Source: Paenibacillus sp. FSL H8-0048
GTDB lineage: Bacteria > Bacillota > Bacilli > Paenibacillales > Paenibacillaceae
Reading direction: 5' to 3'
Assembly: GCF_038002825.1 (NCBI RefSeq)
Contig: NZ_JBBODF010000001.1
Location: 4,030,001 to 4,094,000, forward strand
Length of the DNA stretch: 64,000 nt
Shown here piece after piece: positions 41,317-49,929 of the stretch. Below the pieces are notes generated by a model. That model was given only the letters and a program-made list of their open reading frames with translations. It was not told where the DNA came from and ran no database searches. The translations under genes were made by a program, and so were the position numbers. Position 1 is the stretch's first letter. Every line of letters starts with the position of its first letter.

Positions 41317-42900
41317 CTAAGACTCCTTATCCTCAGCCTGTCCGGGATAACGTCCCATCAGCAGCTTCGCCCGGTATTCCCCGGGAGAGATGCCCTCCAG
41401 CTCCTTGAATACCCGCGCGAACTGCTTGCTGTTCTCAAAGCCGACGGACTCGGAGACGGAGGCCAGCTTGACCCGGTTATCGGCCAGCAGCTCTTTGGCG
41501 TGGCCGATGCGGACTTTTTTGAGATACAGCACGAAGCTCTCCCCGGTATAAGCCTTGAACGCCTCACTGAAATAAGAATAGTTGAGAGACACGTAATTAC
41601 TGACCATCGCCATGTTCAGCGGGCGGGCGTAGTTCGCTTCGATATAGGCCATGGCTTCCTCCATATCGGCATGCTCAGTATGAGCAGATTTGATGCCTAT
41701 AATATAATCGTTAACGCTTAGAAGCAGATGCTCCAGCGCACGGTAATAGTCGTGGAAATGGCGGAAATTATGCAGGTTGCCCACTTGGCGGTAGAGCTTC
41801 AGTACCTCCACCGAAGCTTCGCCGTGTGTACGGAACACCTCATCCAATACACGTTCATTCATACTCCGCCCTACATTCTCCAGGTAACTCAGATCCAGCC
41901 TCAGCAGATGCTCCGTCTGGAAAATAACCCCAAGCAGCGCCTTGATCTCCTTCTCCCGCCCGGTTCCCAGCATATTGAGCAGCTTGCGCAGCTCCTCCTC
42001 CGGGAGCGGGAAGCTCAGCCGTCCGGCCTGAATATCCGCATAGTCCACGAAGCTGGCCTGCGGCGACAGGAAGGTGTATTGCAGCGCCCGGCAAGCCTCC
42101 AGATAACAGGTACGGAACTGGTCGGCGCTGCGGCTCTCCCTGCTGATTCCGAGCAGCAGCCGCGTAAGCTCCTTGGACTCTGCCTTCCTGGCCAGCTCCA
42201 GGAAGCTCTCCCCCTCTCCGACAAGCACCAGCTTGCCGTCCCCGTCTGTCAGAATCTCCGTGAATTTGTGCTCCAGCGGTCCGCTCAGCTGCTCCAGCAG
42301 CCCTTGCACTTCTGCCGGCTTCATCCGTGTACCGTCACTGTGATGATAGTTCAGCACCCCTACTGTAAAAGGCAGCGTCAGCCCCGCAAGCTCCTCCTGC
42401 TGGGCCGCCGATACCTCGCCCTCCTGCTGCATCAGCAGACTGCGCAGACGGGCCGCCCGCAGCTCGCGGCGGTAGCCCTCTGTTTCCTGCAGCTGCTTAT
42501 GGCTGCTGGATTCCCGCTCCGCCACTTCCTTGGCTATGCGTTCGAGAATCTCGAACAGCTCCTCGCGGCGGATCGGCTTCAGCAGATAGTCCTTGACGCG
42601 GTAGCGGATCGCGCTTTTGGCATATTCGAAATCATCATGACCGCTGAGAATAATGACAGCCGGAGCTCCGCCCGCCCCTGCTTCCGCAGACAGCCGCGCC
42701 AACAGCGTAATCCCGTCCATGATCGGCATCCGGATATCCGTAATAATCACATCCTGCCGTTCCCGCTTGTACTGCTCCAGTGCCTCTGCACCGTTTCCTG
42801 CCATCGATATATTGTAGACCGACGGATATTCCCGTTCGATCATCGCCTTCAGACCTTGACGGATCATTCTCTCATCATCCACAATCATCAGATTTGTCAT
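41317..42900 (-). CDS. YesN-type response regulator with AraC DNA-binding domain
   Basis: A two-component regulator of 527 residues. The receiver domain (1-120) has the acidic pocket DDERM, the phospho-acceptor Asp in VIITDIRMPIMDG and the Lys in LLKPI. The middle 270 residues are a variable linker with helical segments. The last 100 residues form an AraC-type double helix-turn-helix (AMAYIEANYARPLNMAMVSNYVSLNYSYFSEAF and the SVGFENSKQFARVFKEL repeat). Its gene overlaps the histidine kinase gene by four bases (ATGA). Together they should sense sugars and activate the adjacent importer operon. Confidence 0.9.
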   Translation of the reverse strand: MTNLMIVDDERMIRQGLKAMIEREYPSVYNISMAGNGAEALEQYKRERQDVIITDIRMPIMDGITLLARLSAEAGAGGAPAVIILSGHDDFEYAKSAIRYRVKDYLLKPIRREELFEILERIAKEVAERESSSHKQLQETEGYRRELRAARLRSLLMQQEGEVSAAQQEELAGLTLPFTVGVLNYHHSDGTRMKPAEVQGLLEQLSGPLEHKFTEILTDGDGKLVLVGEGESFLELARKAESKELTRLLLGISRESRSADQFRTCYLEACRALQYTFLSPQASFVDYADIQAGRLSFPLPEEELRKLLNMLGTGREKEIKALLGVIFQTEHLLRLDLSYLENVGRSMNERVLDEVFRTHGEASVEVLKLYRQVGNLHNFRHFHDYYRALEHLLLSVNDYIIGIKSAHTEHADMEEAMAYIEANYARPLNMAMVSNYVSLNYSYFSEAFKAYTGESFVLYLKKVRIGHAKELLADNRVKLASVSESVGFENSKQFARVFKELEGISPGEYRAKLLMGRYPGQAEDKES

Positions 42901-44795
42901 CGCTGATTATCCCCCGTCAATAGAACTTTGGGCAGAGACATATACACCGCTGTCCACTTCCCTGCTTCGCTCTGCACTTCCAGTCCATAGGCTTCCCCGT
43001 AAAAGAGCTGCAGCCGCTGATGCACATTGCGCAGCCCGACGCCTCCCGCCTTATATCCGCCGCTGCTGATCCCGGAGGCGTCCGCTCCAGGCTCCTCCTT
43101 CGCATAAATCGCCTCATGCAGCTCTACCAGCTGCTCCTGCGTCAGCCCCAGCCCATTATCGCGCAGGACAATGAAGATATCCCCCTCCGCCTCTGTAAGC
43201 TCGATCTTCACAATCCGGTCCGTTAACTCCACGCCGTCTGCATTCCAGGCATGCTTCACGCTGTTCTCAACAATCGGCTGCAATGACATCTTAAGCACCT
43301 CCACTTCCAGATAAGCGCTGTCAATATGAAGCTCCAATTGAATGGTGTGTTCGAACCTGATATTCATGACCTCTATATAATTCTCGATGTGGCGAAGCTC
43401 GTCTCTCAGCTTCACATATTCCCCGGTCCACTTGAAATTATAACGCATCATCCCGCCCAGCCGGGTCAGTGCATCCGAGATGGTCCGCTGGTTCTCAATT
43501 TCGGCCAGCATCTTGATATTCTCCAGCGTATTGTAGAGGAAATGGGCATCGATCTGATTATGCAGCGTCCGCAGCTCCGCTTCCTTGGACAGCGCCTGCT
43601 TATAGACCGCCTGGGCAACCAGCGTATTGATCGTATTCATGAGCTTGGAGAAATGATGCGCCAGCTCTCCGACCTCCCCGCCCCCGCTGACCTTAATACT
43701 GCCATACGGCTCGCCCCGGCGTACCTTCTTCATCGTCTCTGTCAGGCGGCGGAGATTCTTCAGAATGAATGCATTCAGCACATACGTAATCGCCGTAACC
43801 AGGAAAATAAAACCGATATTCACCCCGATAATCAAATTGCGGGTCCGCGAAATATCCTTCATCAGGCCTTTCATCGAGACCACCGTGACCAGGGAGGCAT
43901 CAATCTGCTCCACCGGTGCCTGAATCAGCAGGTACGAATTCCCATTCTCCTTGTAATCCATCTCCCATTCCCCGGTCTTGCGGTAGACAGCCAGCCGCTC
44001 CTTAATCGCTGCGCTCAGCCCGGAATCAGTGGTCAGGAAGGAGTTGTCGGTACGCGTGAACAGATTCAGCGCATCATCGACAATGACCATCTGGGATTCG
44101 TTATCCTGCACAGAGGTATAAGTCTTGGGCGTGAACTTGCTCAGCAGCATATCCACCTGGACCATCCCGATATGATTCCCTGCCGGAATACTGATTTCCC
44201 GCAGCACGGATACCTTCGGCTGACCTTGCCCGCCTCCCCCCGAGGAGCGCTGCATCAGATCGATGTCCGTATTCTGAAAGGACCAGAGATTCCGCCTTCC
44301 TTCCAGCTTCATGGCCTGCTGGAACCAGGGCTCCATCGACACCCGGGATTCACGGAAAATAACCGGCCATATCTCATACACATTCGGACTGGCAGAGAAC
44401 AGATAGAGATGCTCGATATTCGGATTGTTGAACTGAATCTGGCTGAAATTCAAAAAGGTAGTCGTATTGAAATCAATCAGCTCACGCAGGGTTGGATCAT
44501 CCTCACTGATCAGGTAATCCCGCACACTTTTATCGCTATACGCCATCTGAAGCGCCCGTTCCATGGCCTCAATCTGGTTGAGTACATGCATTCTCTCCAT
44601 TTGCAGCAGATAGCTGTTCTTCTCAATTGAATCCCGCATATAGGTGTTGTTGATTTCCTTATACGAATAGAAGGACACCAGCAGGCTGGGTCCCAGAATA
44701 ATGAAGATATAGGCCGCAATCAGCCGGCTCTGCAGTGACCTCCGCCCCCACCAGTAGTGGAAGGAGTGCCATAACGCCCCTGTTCTCTCTCGCAT
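42897..44795 (-). CDS. YesM-type sensor histidine kinase
   Basis: A membrane kinase of 632 residues. Membrane segments lie near 20-45 and about 300-330, enclosing an extracellular sensing domain of about 250 residues; a HAMP domain follows (LRRLTETMKKVRRGEPYG). The phospho-acceptor His is in LHNQIDAHFLYNTLENIKM of the His_kinase domain, and the ATP-binding domain has N-box PIVENSVKHAW and DNGLGLT. I chose the ATG at 44795, preceded by AGAGGTGAG. It lies after the solute-binding protein gene, from which a terminator-like hairpin separates it; such kinases often sense ligand through the binding protein. Confidence 0.9.
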   Translation of the reverse strand: MRERTGALWHSFHYWWGRRSLQSRLIAAYIFIILGPSLLVSFYSYKEINNTYMRDSIEKNSYLLQMERMHVLNQIEAMERALQMAYSDKSVRDYLISEDDPTLRELIDFNTTTFLNFSQIQFNNPNIEHLYLFSASPNVYEIWPVIFRESRVSMEPWFQQAMKLEGRRNLWSFQNTDIDLMQRSSGGGGQGQPKVSVLREISIPAGNHIGMVQVDMLLSKFTPKTYTSVQDNESQMVIVDDALNLFTRTDNSFLTTDSGLSAAIKERLAVYRKTGEWEMDYKENGNSYLLIQAPVEQIDASLVTVVSMKGLMKDISRTRNLIIGVNIGFIFLVTAITYVLNAFILKNLRRLTETMKKVRRGEPYGSIKVSGGGEVGELAHHFSKLMNTINTLVAQAVYKQALSKEAELRTLHNQIDAHFLYNTLENIKMLAEIENQRTISDALTRLGGMMRYNFKWTGEYVKLRDELRHIENYIEVMNIRFEHTIQLELHIDSAYLEVEVLKMSLQPIVENSVKHAWNADGVELTDRIVKIELTEAEGDIFIVLRDNGLGLTQEQLVELHEAIYAKEEPGADASGISSGGYKAGGVGLRNVHQRLQLFYGEAYGLEVQSEAGKWTAVYMSLPKVLLTGDNQR

Positions 44796-44812
44796 GCTCA
44801 CCTCTTGAAAAT

Positions 44813-44845
44813 AACCCAAAAGCCCGCAGTCGCGGGCATTTGGGT
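44813..44845 (-). terminator. Hairpin between the solute-binding protein and YesM genes
   Basis: On the minus strand ACCCAAATGCCCGCG, loop, CGGGCTTTTGGGT then TATTTT. It could cut expression of the kinase genes relative to the abundant binding protein. Confidence 0.7.
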
Positions 44846-44860
44846 CTGATATTTAAAAAC

Positions 44861-46543
44861 TTACATTCCGAGTTTTTTCTTGTTCTCTTCATATTTCGTC
44901 TGGCGGTAGGCATCGAAGGTCGCTTGGCCTTCCTTTTCCTTCTTCGCAATATATTCCGTCCAGATCTTGTCGAATTCCGCATCGGAATCAGCCATCAGCA
45001 GCTTCGGCATCGTTTTGCCGCGGAGCTGTTTCAGCTTGGTAGCGATAATGCCTTCCGGTGAGTTACCCGTAGGATCGATTAACTGGAACTCCGAAGTATT
45101 GATCGACTTGCCTTTGGTCCAGTCTTCCAGTTGCTTGAACGGCTCAACCGATTCCGGCTTCCACTGGTCGGTAATATTCGTATTTTGCAGCATCCAGAAG
45201 GTGAAGGAAGAGCCGTATTGCTTATCGAAGGCTGCACGGTCGGAGTTCATGAGCTTATTCGCTTCAGGCAGGAACTGGTCCTTACCGTCAATTGTATCAT
45301 AGCTGACCCCTTTTTCGCCCAGATAAAGATCCTTGTTGCCTTCTTCACTGTTCAGATAGCTGAGGAATTTGATCGCACGCGCCTTATCCTTAACATCCTT
45401 CGAGATCAGGGTTACGGTCCAGCCGGAGATCCCGGGGCCGTTCAGTGCAGGCTGATCCATCTTGGTGTTAGCCGGACCGTCTACTGCAATGTACACCTGC
45501 TCAGGGTTCTTCTGGAAAATCGTTCCGAGCTGGGAAGCAAAGTCTGTACGTTGATAGAGCATTGCGAAGTAGCGGCCCTGTACGATTTTCTCTTCCATTT
45601 GAGCACGCTTGTCAATGAAGATATCCTTCGCGAGCAAGCCGTCCTGGTTCGCCTGGCGGAGGGTCTTCATCCAGCGGACATACTCAGGGTCTGTCTCACG
45701 GTCATAGACCTTGCCGTCTTTTTCCCAAGGAATGTTCAGGAAGTTCTGAATGTAGCCTTCAAGGGAATCATTGCCGTTCTCGGTGAACTCATGCAGACCC
45801 AGCGGAATCAGCGGCTGCCCGTTCACTTCAGGGAATTTCTCCTGGGCTGCCTTCAGAGCGCCGAGGAAGCCTTCAGGTGTGCGCATATCCGGGCTGCCGA
45901 TCGCTTCATAGATATCCTTGCGGACAGCGAAGGTCTGGTTCGAAATATAAGTATCACCATATTTTTCGTAGTCGGCAGGAGAAGAGGAGGAGTTAGGATA
46001 GCCGTAGACGTTACCGTCCGGCTGTGTGTACCAGCCCAGCTTATCTTTATCCGAGACCTTGAAGAAGTACGGGTCATATTCCTCAGCCAGCTTGTTCAGC
46101 GGAAGCACCAGCTCGCCTTCCACCATTTTTTTGATCGCATCTTCCCAGTAGCCGAGGGTGATGAAGTCAGGCAGCTTGCCGGAAGCAATCAGCGTATTCA
46201 GCTTTTCATTCTCATTGCCGGCAGGAACGATGAAGTTCACGTTAACGCCGGTCTTTTTCGTAATATATTGCGAAGTCGGGTCAACGCCCCACTTGTTGGC
46301 GAACCAGGCAAAGTTCAGGTACCAGTCGAAGGTGATTGGTGAAGTATCGCTTTTCCAGCCCGGCTCATCTGCATTCAGTGCAGGTGCTGCTGTTTCTGTG
46401 GCTGGTGCTTTGGTAGCTTCCGCATTCGCCGGTGTGTTGCTCCCTGCTGCGTTATTGCTGCTGGAGCAGCCTGCCGCCAAGGAGGTCAGCATTAGTCCTG
46501 CAAGCAGGAGACCCATTTTTTTTGGCTTATGTTTCATGCCCAT
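44861..46543 (-). CDS. Extracellular sugar-binding lipoprotein (LplA-like)
   Basis: The binding protein of a family 1 ABC importer, 560 residues. A lipoprotein signal (lipobox LAAGC, Cys near residue 26) is followed by an Asn/Ala/Thr-rich tether and a large periplasmic-binding-type domain. Long binding proteins of this LplA type serve complex oligosaccharides in Paenibacillus. AAAAGGGG lies eight bases before the ATG. It follows the two permease genes after about 100 bases. No ATPase gene is in the cluster, as usual: a shared MsmX-type ATPase would power it. Confidence 0.88.
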   Translation of the reverse strand: MGMKHKPKKMGLLLAGLMLTSLAAGCSSSNNAAGSNTPANAEATKAPATETAAPALNADEPGWKSDTSPITFDWYLNFAWFANKWGVDPTSQYITKKTGVNVNFIVPAGNENEKLNTLIASGKLPDFITLGYWEDAIKKMVEGELVLPLNKLAEEYDPYFFKVSDKDKLGWYTQPDGNVYGYPNSSSSPADYEKYGDTYISNQTFAVRKDIYEAIGSPDMRTPEGFLGALKAAQEKFPEVNGQPLIPLGLHEFTENGNDSLEGYIQNFLNIPWEKDGKVYDRETDPEYVRWMKTLRQANQDGLLAKDIFIDKRAQMEEKIVQGRYFAMLYQRTDFASQLGTIFQKNPEQVYIAVDGPANTKMDQPALNGPGISGWTVTLISKDVKDKARAIKFLSYLNSEEGNKDLYLGEKGVSYDTIDGKDQFLPEANKLMNSDRAAFDKQYGSSFTFWMLQNTNITDQWKPESVEPFKQLEDWTKGKSINTSEFQLIDPTGNSPEGIIATKLKQLRGKTMPKLLMADSDAEFDKIWTEYIAKKEKEGQATFDAYRQTKYEENKKKLGM

Positions 46544-46642
46544 TTGTTTACCCCTTTTCTAGAAAATAATAATTATAAGCTCAACCCCGTTGCCCATAAG
46601 ACACCCGGGCGCTGGAGGAGTTACCTGATAACACGCAGATCA

Positions 46643-47533
46643 TCAGCCCTTGATGGAGCCGATCATCATGCCTTTGACGAAATAACGCTGCAGGAACGGA
46701 TAGACGAATACGATAGGCAGTGTAGTGACAACCATGGTTGCCAGCTTGATGGACTGGGACGTTACGGATCTTGTTGCCGCGTTACCCTGGACAGCCACCA
46801 TCATGGTATTGGAGCTGGACTGGGCGACTACACGGAACAGATACGTCTGAATCGGCTGCAGATCCACATTGTTGATATAGATAATTCCGGCAAAATAATC
46901 ATTCCATTGATACACGCCGTGGAACAGCGCAATGGTAGCAATGACCGGCATGGAGACCGGAAGGATAATCCGCAGGAAGATGGACCAGTCGTTGGCCCCG
47001 TCAATCCGGGCTGCTTCCTCCAGACCCTCGGGGATCTCCCGGAAGAAGGTCATGAAGATAATGAGATCGAAGAAGCTGAACATCACCGGAATGATATAGA
47101 CCAGGAAGTTATCCAGCAGATGAAGGTCGCGGTTCAGCAGGAAGGTCGGAATCAGACCGCCGTTGAAGAACAGCGTAATGGTCCCGATCAGGATGTAGAT
47201 TTTGCCGCCTACCAGATCCCTGCGGGATAAAGCATACGCCACCATTGCGGTGAAGAATACATGGACAGCGACACCAAGCACGGTCTTGGCTACCGTAATC
47301 CCCATGGCGAGCATAATGCCGGGACTTGCGAATACCGCCTCGAAATTCTTCAGCGTGATCATCCGCGGCCACCAGTAGATGCCGCCCAGCATGGCGTCGT
47401 TCCCGTCATTGAAGGAATTGACCAGCACATACCAGATCGGATACAGCGTCAGGAAGCAGACGCAGAGCATGACCAGATTATTGACGATATCAAAGATGGC
47501 TTCACCTTTGGTTTTACGTTTTAGAGCGAACAT
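46643..47533 (-). CDS. Carbohydrate ABC transporter permease, LplC/AraQ type
   Basis: An inner-membrane permease of 296 residues with six hydrophobic segments. The EAA loop that contacts the ATPase is readable as EAARIDGANDWSIFLRIILP. The end KGMMIGSIKG is typical of the LplC subfamily. AAGGAGG precedes the ATG. It begins 18 bases after the LplB-like gene and forms a heterodimer with its product. Confidence 0.9.
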   Translation of the reverse strand: MFALKRKTKGEAIFDIVNNLVMLCVCFLTLYPIWYVLVNSFNDGNDAMLGGIYWWPRMITLKNFEAVFASPGIMLAMGITVAKTVLGVAVHVFFTAMVAYALSRRDLVGGKIYILIGTITLFFNGGLIPTFLLNRDLHLLDNFLVYIIPVMFSFFDLIIFMTFFREIPEGLEEAARIDGANDWSIFLRIILPVSMPVIATIALFHGVYQWNDYFAGIIYINNVDLQPIQTYLFRVVAQSSSNTMMVAVQGNAATRSVTSQSIKLATMVVTTLPIVFVYPFLQRYFVKGMMIGSIKG

Positions 47534-47551
47534 ATATAGGTCCTCCTTGTC

Positions 47552-48541
47552 CTAGAACAGCGACGTGTCGTTGATTTTTTTGGATACCTGGTTGGCAATC
47601 AGAAGCAGAATCAGTGCTATGACCGCTTTGACCAGGGTGACCGCCGCAGAATAGGAGAAGCGGTTGGAGACAATACCCGTCTGATAGATATAGTAGTCAA
47701 TTACATTAGAAGCACTGTCATTGAGCGAGTTCCGCAGGACCAGAATCTGGTCGAAGTTGGAATTCAGCACCCCGCTGACGGCCAGAACGAACAGAATGCT
47801 GATCGTTGCCCGGATTGCCGGCAGTGTGACAAACCACATTTTCTGGAAGCGTCCCGCTCCGTCAATCGTTGCCGCTTCATACATTTCCGGAGATACGCCG
47901 GCAATGGCCGCGAGATAGATAATGGCGGACCAGCCAAGCTCCTTCCAGATGTCGGAAGTAATAATAATGGTCCAGAAGTAACTGGGCTCAGCCAGATAGG
48001 TAATCGGCTTGTCAATCAGATTGAGCGCAAGCAGAATATTATTGATAATCCCTACATCAGCCAGCCAGGTAGCCAGAATCCCGCCAAGCACAACCCAGGA
48101 CAGGAAATGCGGCAGATAGGAGATCGTCTGAATAGCCTTCTTGTACCTTATGGAACGGACCTCATTGAGGAACAGAGCGAATATGATCGGCAGCGGAAAA
48201 CCGATGAACAGCTTGATTAAGCTGATGCCAAGCGTATTGCGGATGACATTCGGCAGATCCTCGTCAGCGAACAGCTCCCTGAAATGCTCCAGCCCTACCC
48301 ATGGGGCTTCGGCAATCGACTTGACGATGTTATATTCCTTGAAGGAAATAATCAAGCCATAAATCGGGATGTAGTTGAATATAATCATCCAGACTACGCC
48401 GAGCAGGGCCATGGTCTGCAAATGACGCTGGGCTACAAACTTCCTCCACAGAGTGTTTTTGCGACCTGAACCGGTTTCGATTGACGCCGGAATGAGCGGC
48501 CCCATGGCCGGATTCGGCTTGGTGTTACGTTTGTTCTCCAT
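47552..48541 (-). CDS. Carbohydrate ABC transporter permease, LplB type
   Basis: The partner permease, 329 residues. An N-terminal cytoplasmic tail of about 35 residues is followed by six membrane segments; the EAA loop reads YEAATIDGAGRFQKMWFVTLP, and SAIIYLAAIAGV precedes it. I chose the ATG at 48541, with TGGAGGT six bases upstream. It is the first gene of the leftward operon LplB, LplC, binding protein, YesM, YesN. Codons 20-25 contain a 14-base copy of the LacI operator half (see findings). Confidence 0.9.
   Translation of the reverse strand: MENKRNTKPNPAMGPLIPASIETGSGRKNTLWRKFVAQRHLQTMALLGVVWMIIFNYIPIYGLIISFKEYNIVKSIAEAPWVGLEHFRELFADEDLPNVIRNTLGISLIKLFIGFPLPIIFALFLNEVRSIRYKKAIQTISYLPHFLSWVVLGGILATWLADVGIINNILLALNLIDKPITYLAEPSYFWTIIITSDIWKELGWSAIIYLAAIAGVSPEMYEAATIDGAGRFQKMWFVTLPAIRATISILFVLAVSGVLNSNFDQILVLRNSLNDSASNVIDYYIYQTGIVSNRFSYSAAVTLVKAVIALILLLIANQVSKKINDTSLF
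48469..48482. promoter_or_regulatory. Operator-like sequence inside the permease gene
   Basis: AACCGGTTTCGATT is identical to 14 of the 22 bases of the LacI-type palindrome at 55021. It lies 60 bases inside the LplB-type coding region. It may be a weak operator that blocks elongating polymerase, or chance. Confidence 0.45.
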
Positions 48542-48573
48542 CGTATGGACCTCCAAAATACCTATCTTTATTG

Positions 48574-48586
48574 TGAAGCGTTTTCA
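48574..48586. promoter_or_regulatory. cre-like site before the importer operon
   Basis: TGAAGCGTTTTCA, 33 bases before the first gene, resembles the CcpA site TGAAARCGYTTTCA with one base missing. Carbon catabolite control would be expected, but the missing base weakens the call. Confidence 0.35.
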
Positions 48587-48702
48587 TCTCTATGTATGTA
48601 TTGTATGCGTTTTAGGTATATGGTTAAAGGCCTCATTTTTCGTATTTAGGGGCTCATTTTTCGGCTTGGAGCGTTCTTCTGAACTCCCCAAGCCGGGGCC
48701 AG

Positions 48703-49368
48703 TTACACATGCAGAACCGCATGCTCCTCCGATAGTACAATATAATCACCGATCACACCGTCCTCGTAGGCAGGCTTGCGCGGCTGGCCGTTACCGAGCG
48801 GCGGCAGATCCTGATGGTATTTGTAGAAAATAAGCCGGGACCGCATGCCTTCCTGCGTCAGCTCAAGCCGCAGCTCCTCATCCGTCAGCTGGACAGCGGA
48901 CACCACGCTCCCCGTTACTTTTGCCGTCAGCTCATCCCAGTTCTCTTCCTCAGGCTCCCCTGCCCAGCTGGATAACCACGGCCGGTGGCTCCCGTTATAT
49001 CTCAGGTGGCATTCAATCACTCTCCCATCCAGCAGAATATATTGGCCCGATGCCCAGACGGCATACACAAGATACTGCCTAATGCCCTCCTTCTCCAGCA
49101 ACAATCCGAAGAACCCGGGACCGCCCATGCCATAGGTTCCCAGATGGGCAGAGAATCCCACGGCCCTGCTGCCCAGCAGCGAGTCCGTGTCCATCTCCGC
49201 AAGGGTCCGGGGTCTGGCGGTCATCATCGCCTCGCCTTCTTCCGCCTCATAGTGGAAATCCCTGAACGCAGGTTCCTCCAACCAGCCCTTCGACTCCCAC
49301 GCCTCCCGCTGCGCGGCCGGAACAATTATAGAGTATTTCTCAATCAGTCCCATCTTAAGCTCGCTCAT
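48703..49368 (-). CDS. Hypothetical protein, 221 residues
   Basis: A protein without a recognised domain, between the importer genes and the phosphorylase gene, in the same direction. The chain is soluble, with no signal peptide, and mostly beta by appearance (LLDGRVIECHLRYNGSH, GSVVSAVQLTDEELRLEL). The glucan cluster around it suggests a part in sugar binding or processing, which is a guess. The ATG at 49368 is a choice by position: GGAGAGGAG lies 14 or more bases upstream and AAGGA directly before. The region upstream holds the hairpin array. Confidence 0.6.
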   Translation of the reverse strand: MSELKMGLIEKYSIIVPAAQREAWESKGWLEEPAFRDFHYEAEEGEAMMTARPRTLAEMDTDSLLGSRAVGFSAHLGTYGMGGPGFFGLLLEKEGIRQYLVYAVWASGQYILLDGRVIECHLRYNGSHRPWLSSWAGEPEEENWDELTAKVTGSVVSAVQLTDEELRLELTQEGMRSRLIFYKYHQDLPPLGNGQPRKPAYEDGVIGDYIVLSEEHAVLHV

Positions 49369-49490
49369 TCCTTCATCCTGCTCCTCTCCTGTTAACAGAC
49401 GTATACCCATTATTATAAACTAACTTTGGGCCTGGTGAATTTGCGCCTAAGTAGGAGTCTGCGCCAGCCTGCACTCCTCCACACCCGCCC

Positions 49491-49875
49491 ATTGTAATCG
49501 GTTTTTCGATTACATTTGGCCACGGACCATCCTGCGAGCCTATTGTGATCGGTTTTTCGATTACATTTGGCCCGCACACCCTCCGCCCGCCCAATGTGAT
49601 CGGTTTTTCGATTACATTTGGCCCGCACACCCTCCGCCCGCCCATTGTAATCGGTTTTTCGATTACATTGGGTCCGCACACCCTCCGCCCGCCTATTGTG
49701 ATCGGTTTTTCGATTACATTGGGCCCGCACACCCTCCGCCCGCCCATTGTAATCGGTTTTTCGATTACATTTGGCCCGCACACCCTCCGCCCGCCCAATG
49801 TGATCGGTTTTTCGATTACATTGGGCCACGGACCATCCTGCGAGCCGATTGTGTTCGGTTTTTCGCATACGTACC
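49491..49875. repeat. Eight-unit hairpin repeat array, exact 51-bp period (49-kb locus)
   Basis: Units start at 49491, 49542, 49593, 49644, 49695, 49746, 49797 and 49848, all 51 bases apart. The core is ATTGTAATCG, GTTTTT, CGATTACATTTGG: stem TGTAATCG / CGATTACA with a six-base loop. Some units have TGTGATCG, which keeps pairing as G-U in RNA. The linker is GCCCGCACACCCTCCGCCC. The last unit (ATTGTGTTCG, CGCATACG) has the 61-kb subtype. Confidence 0.92.
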
Positions 49876-49885
49876 AGACAAACAG

Positions 49886-49909
49886 AAAGGAGGCCCCCAA
49901 GGACCTCCT
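49886..49909 (-). terminator. Terminator of the phosphorylase gene
   Basis: On the minus strand AGGAGGTCC, TTGG, GGGCCTCCT then TTCTGTTTG, about 20 bases past the stop. Confidence 0.65.
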
Positions 49910-49929
49910 CTCCATACATTCTATAACCG

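Larger units (their letters stand above)
49369..49929. other. Intergenic region filled by a hairpin array
   Basis: All but the ends of this stretch is the eight-unit repeat array at 49491-49890. A terminator-like dyad at 49886-49909 ends the phosphorylase transcript. The minus-strand frame of 292 codons over it is an artefact of the 51-base (17-codon) period. Confidence 0.8.

Noticed and set aside
43326..46342. Two plus-strand frames of about 400-430 codons opposite the YesM and solute-binding protein genes
   Set aside because: Both true genes have clear domains, starts and ribosome sites on the minus strand.
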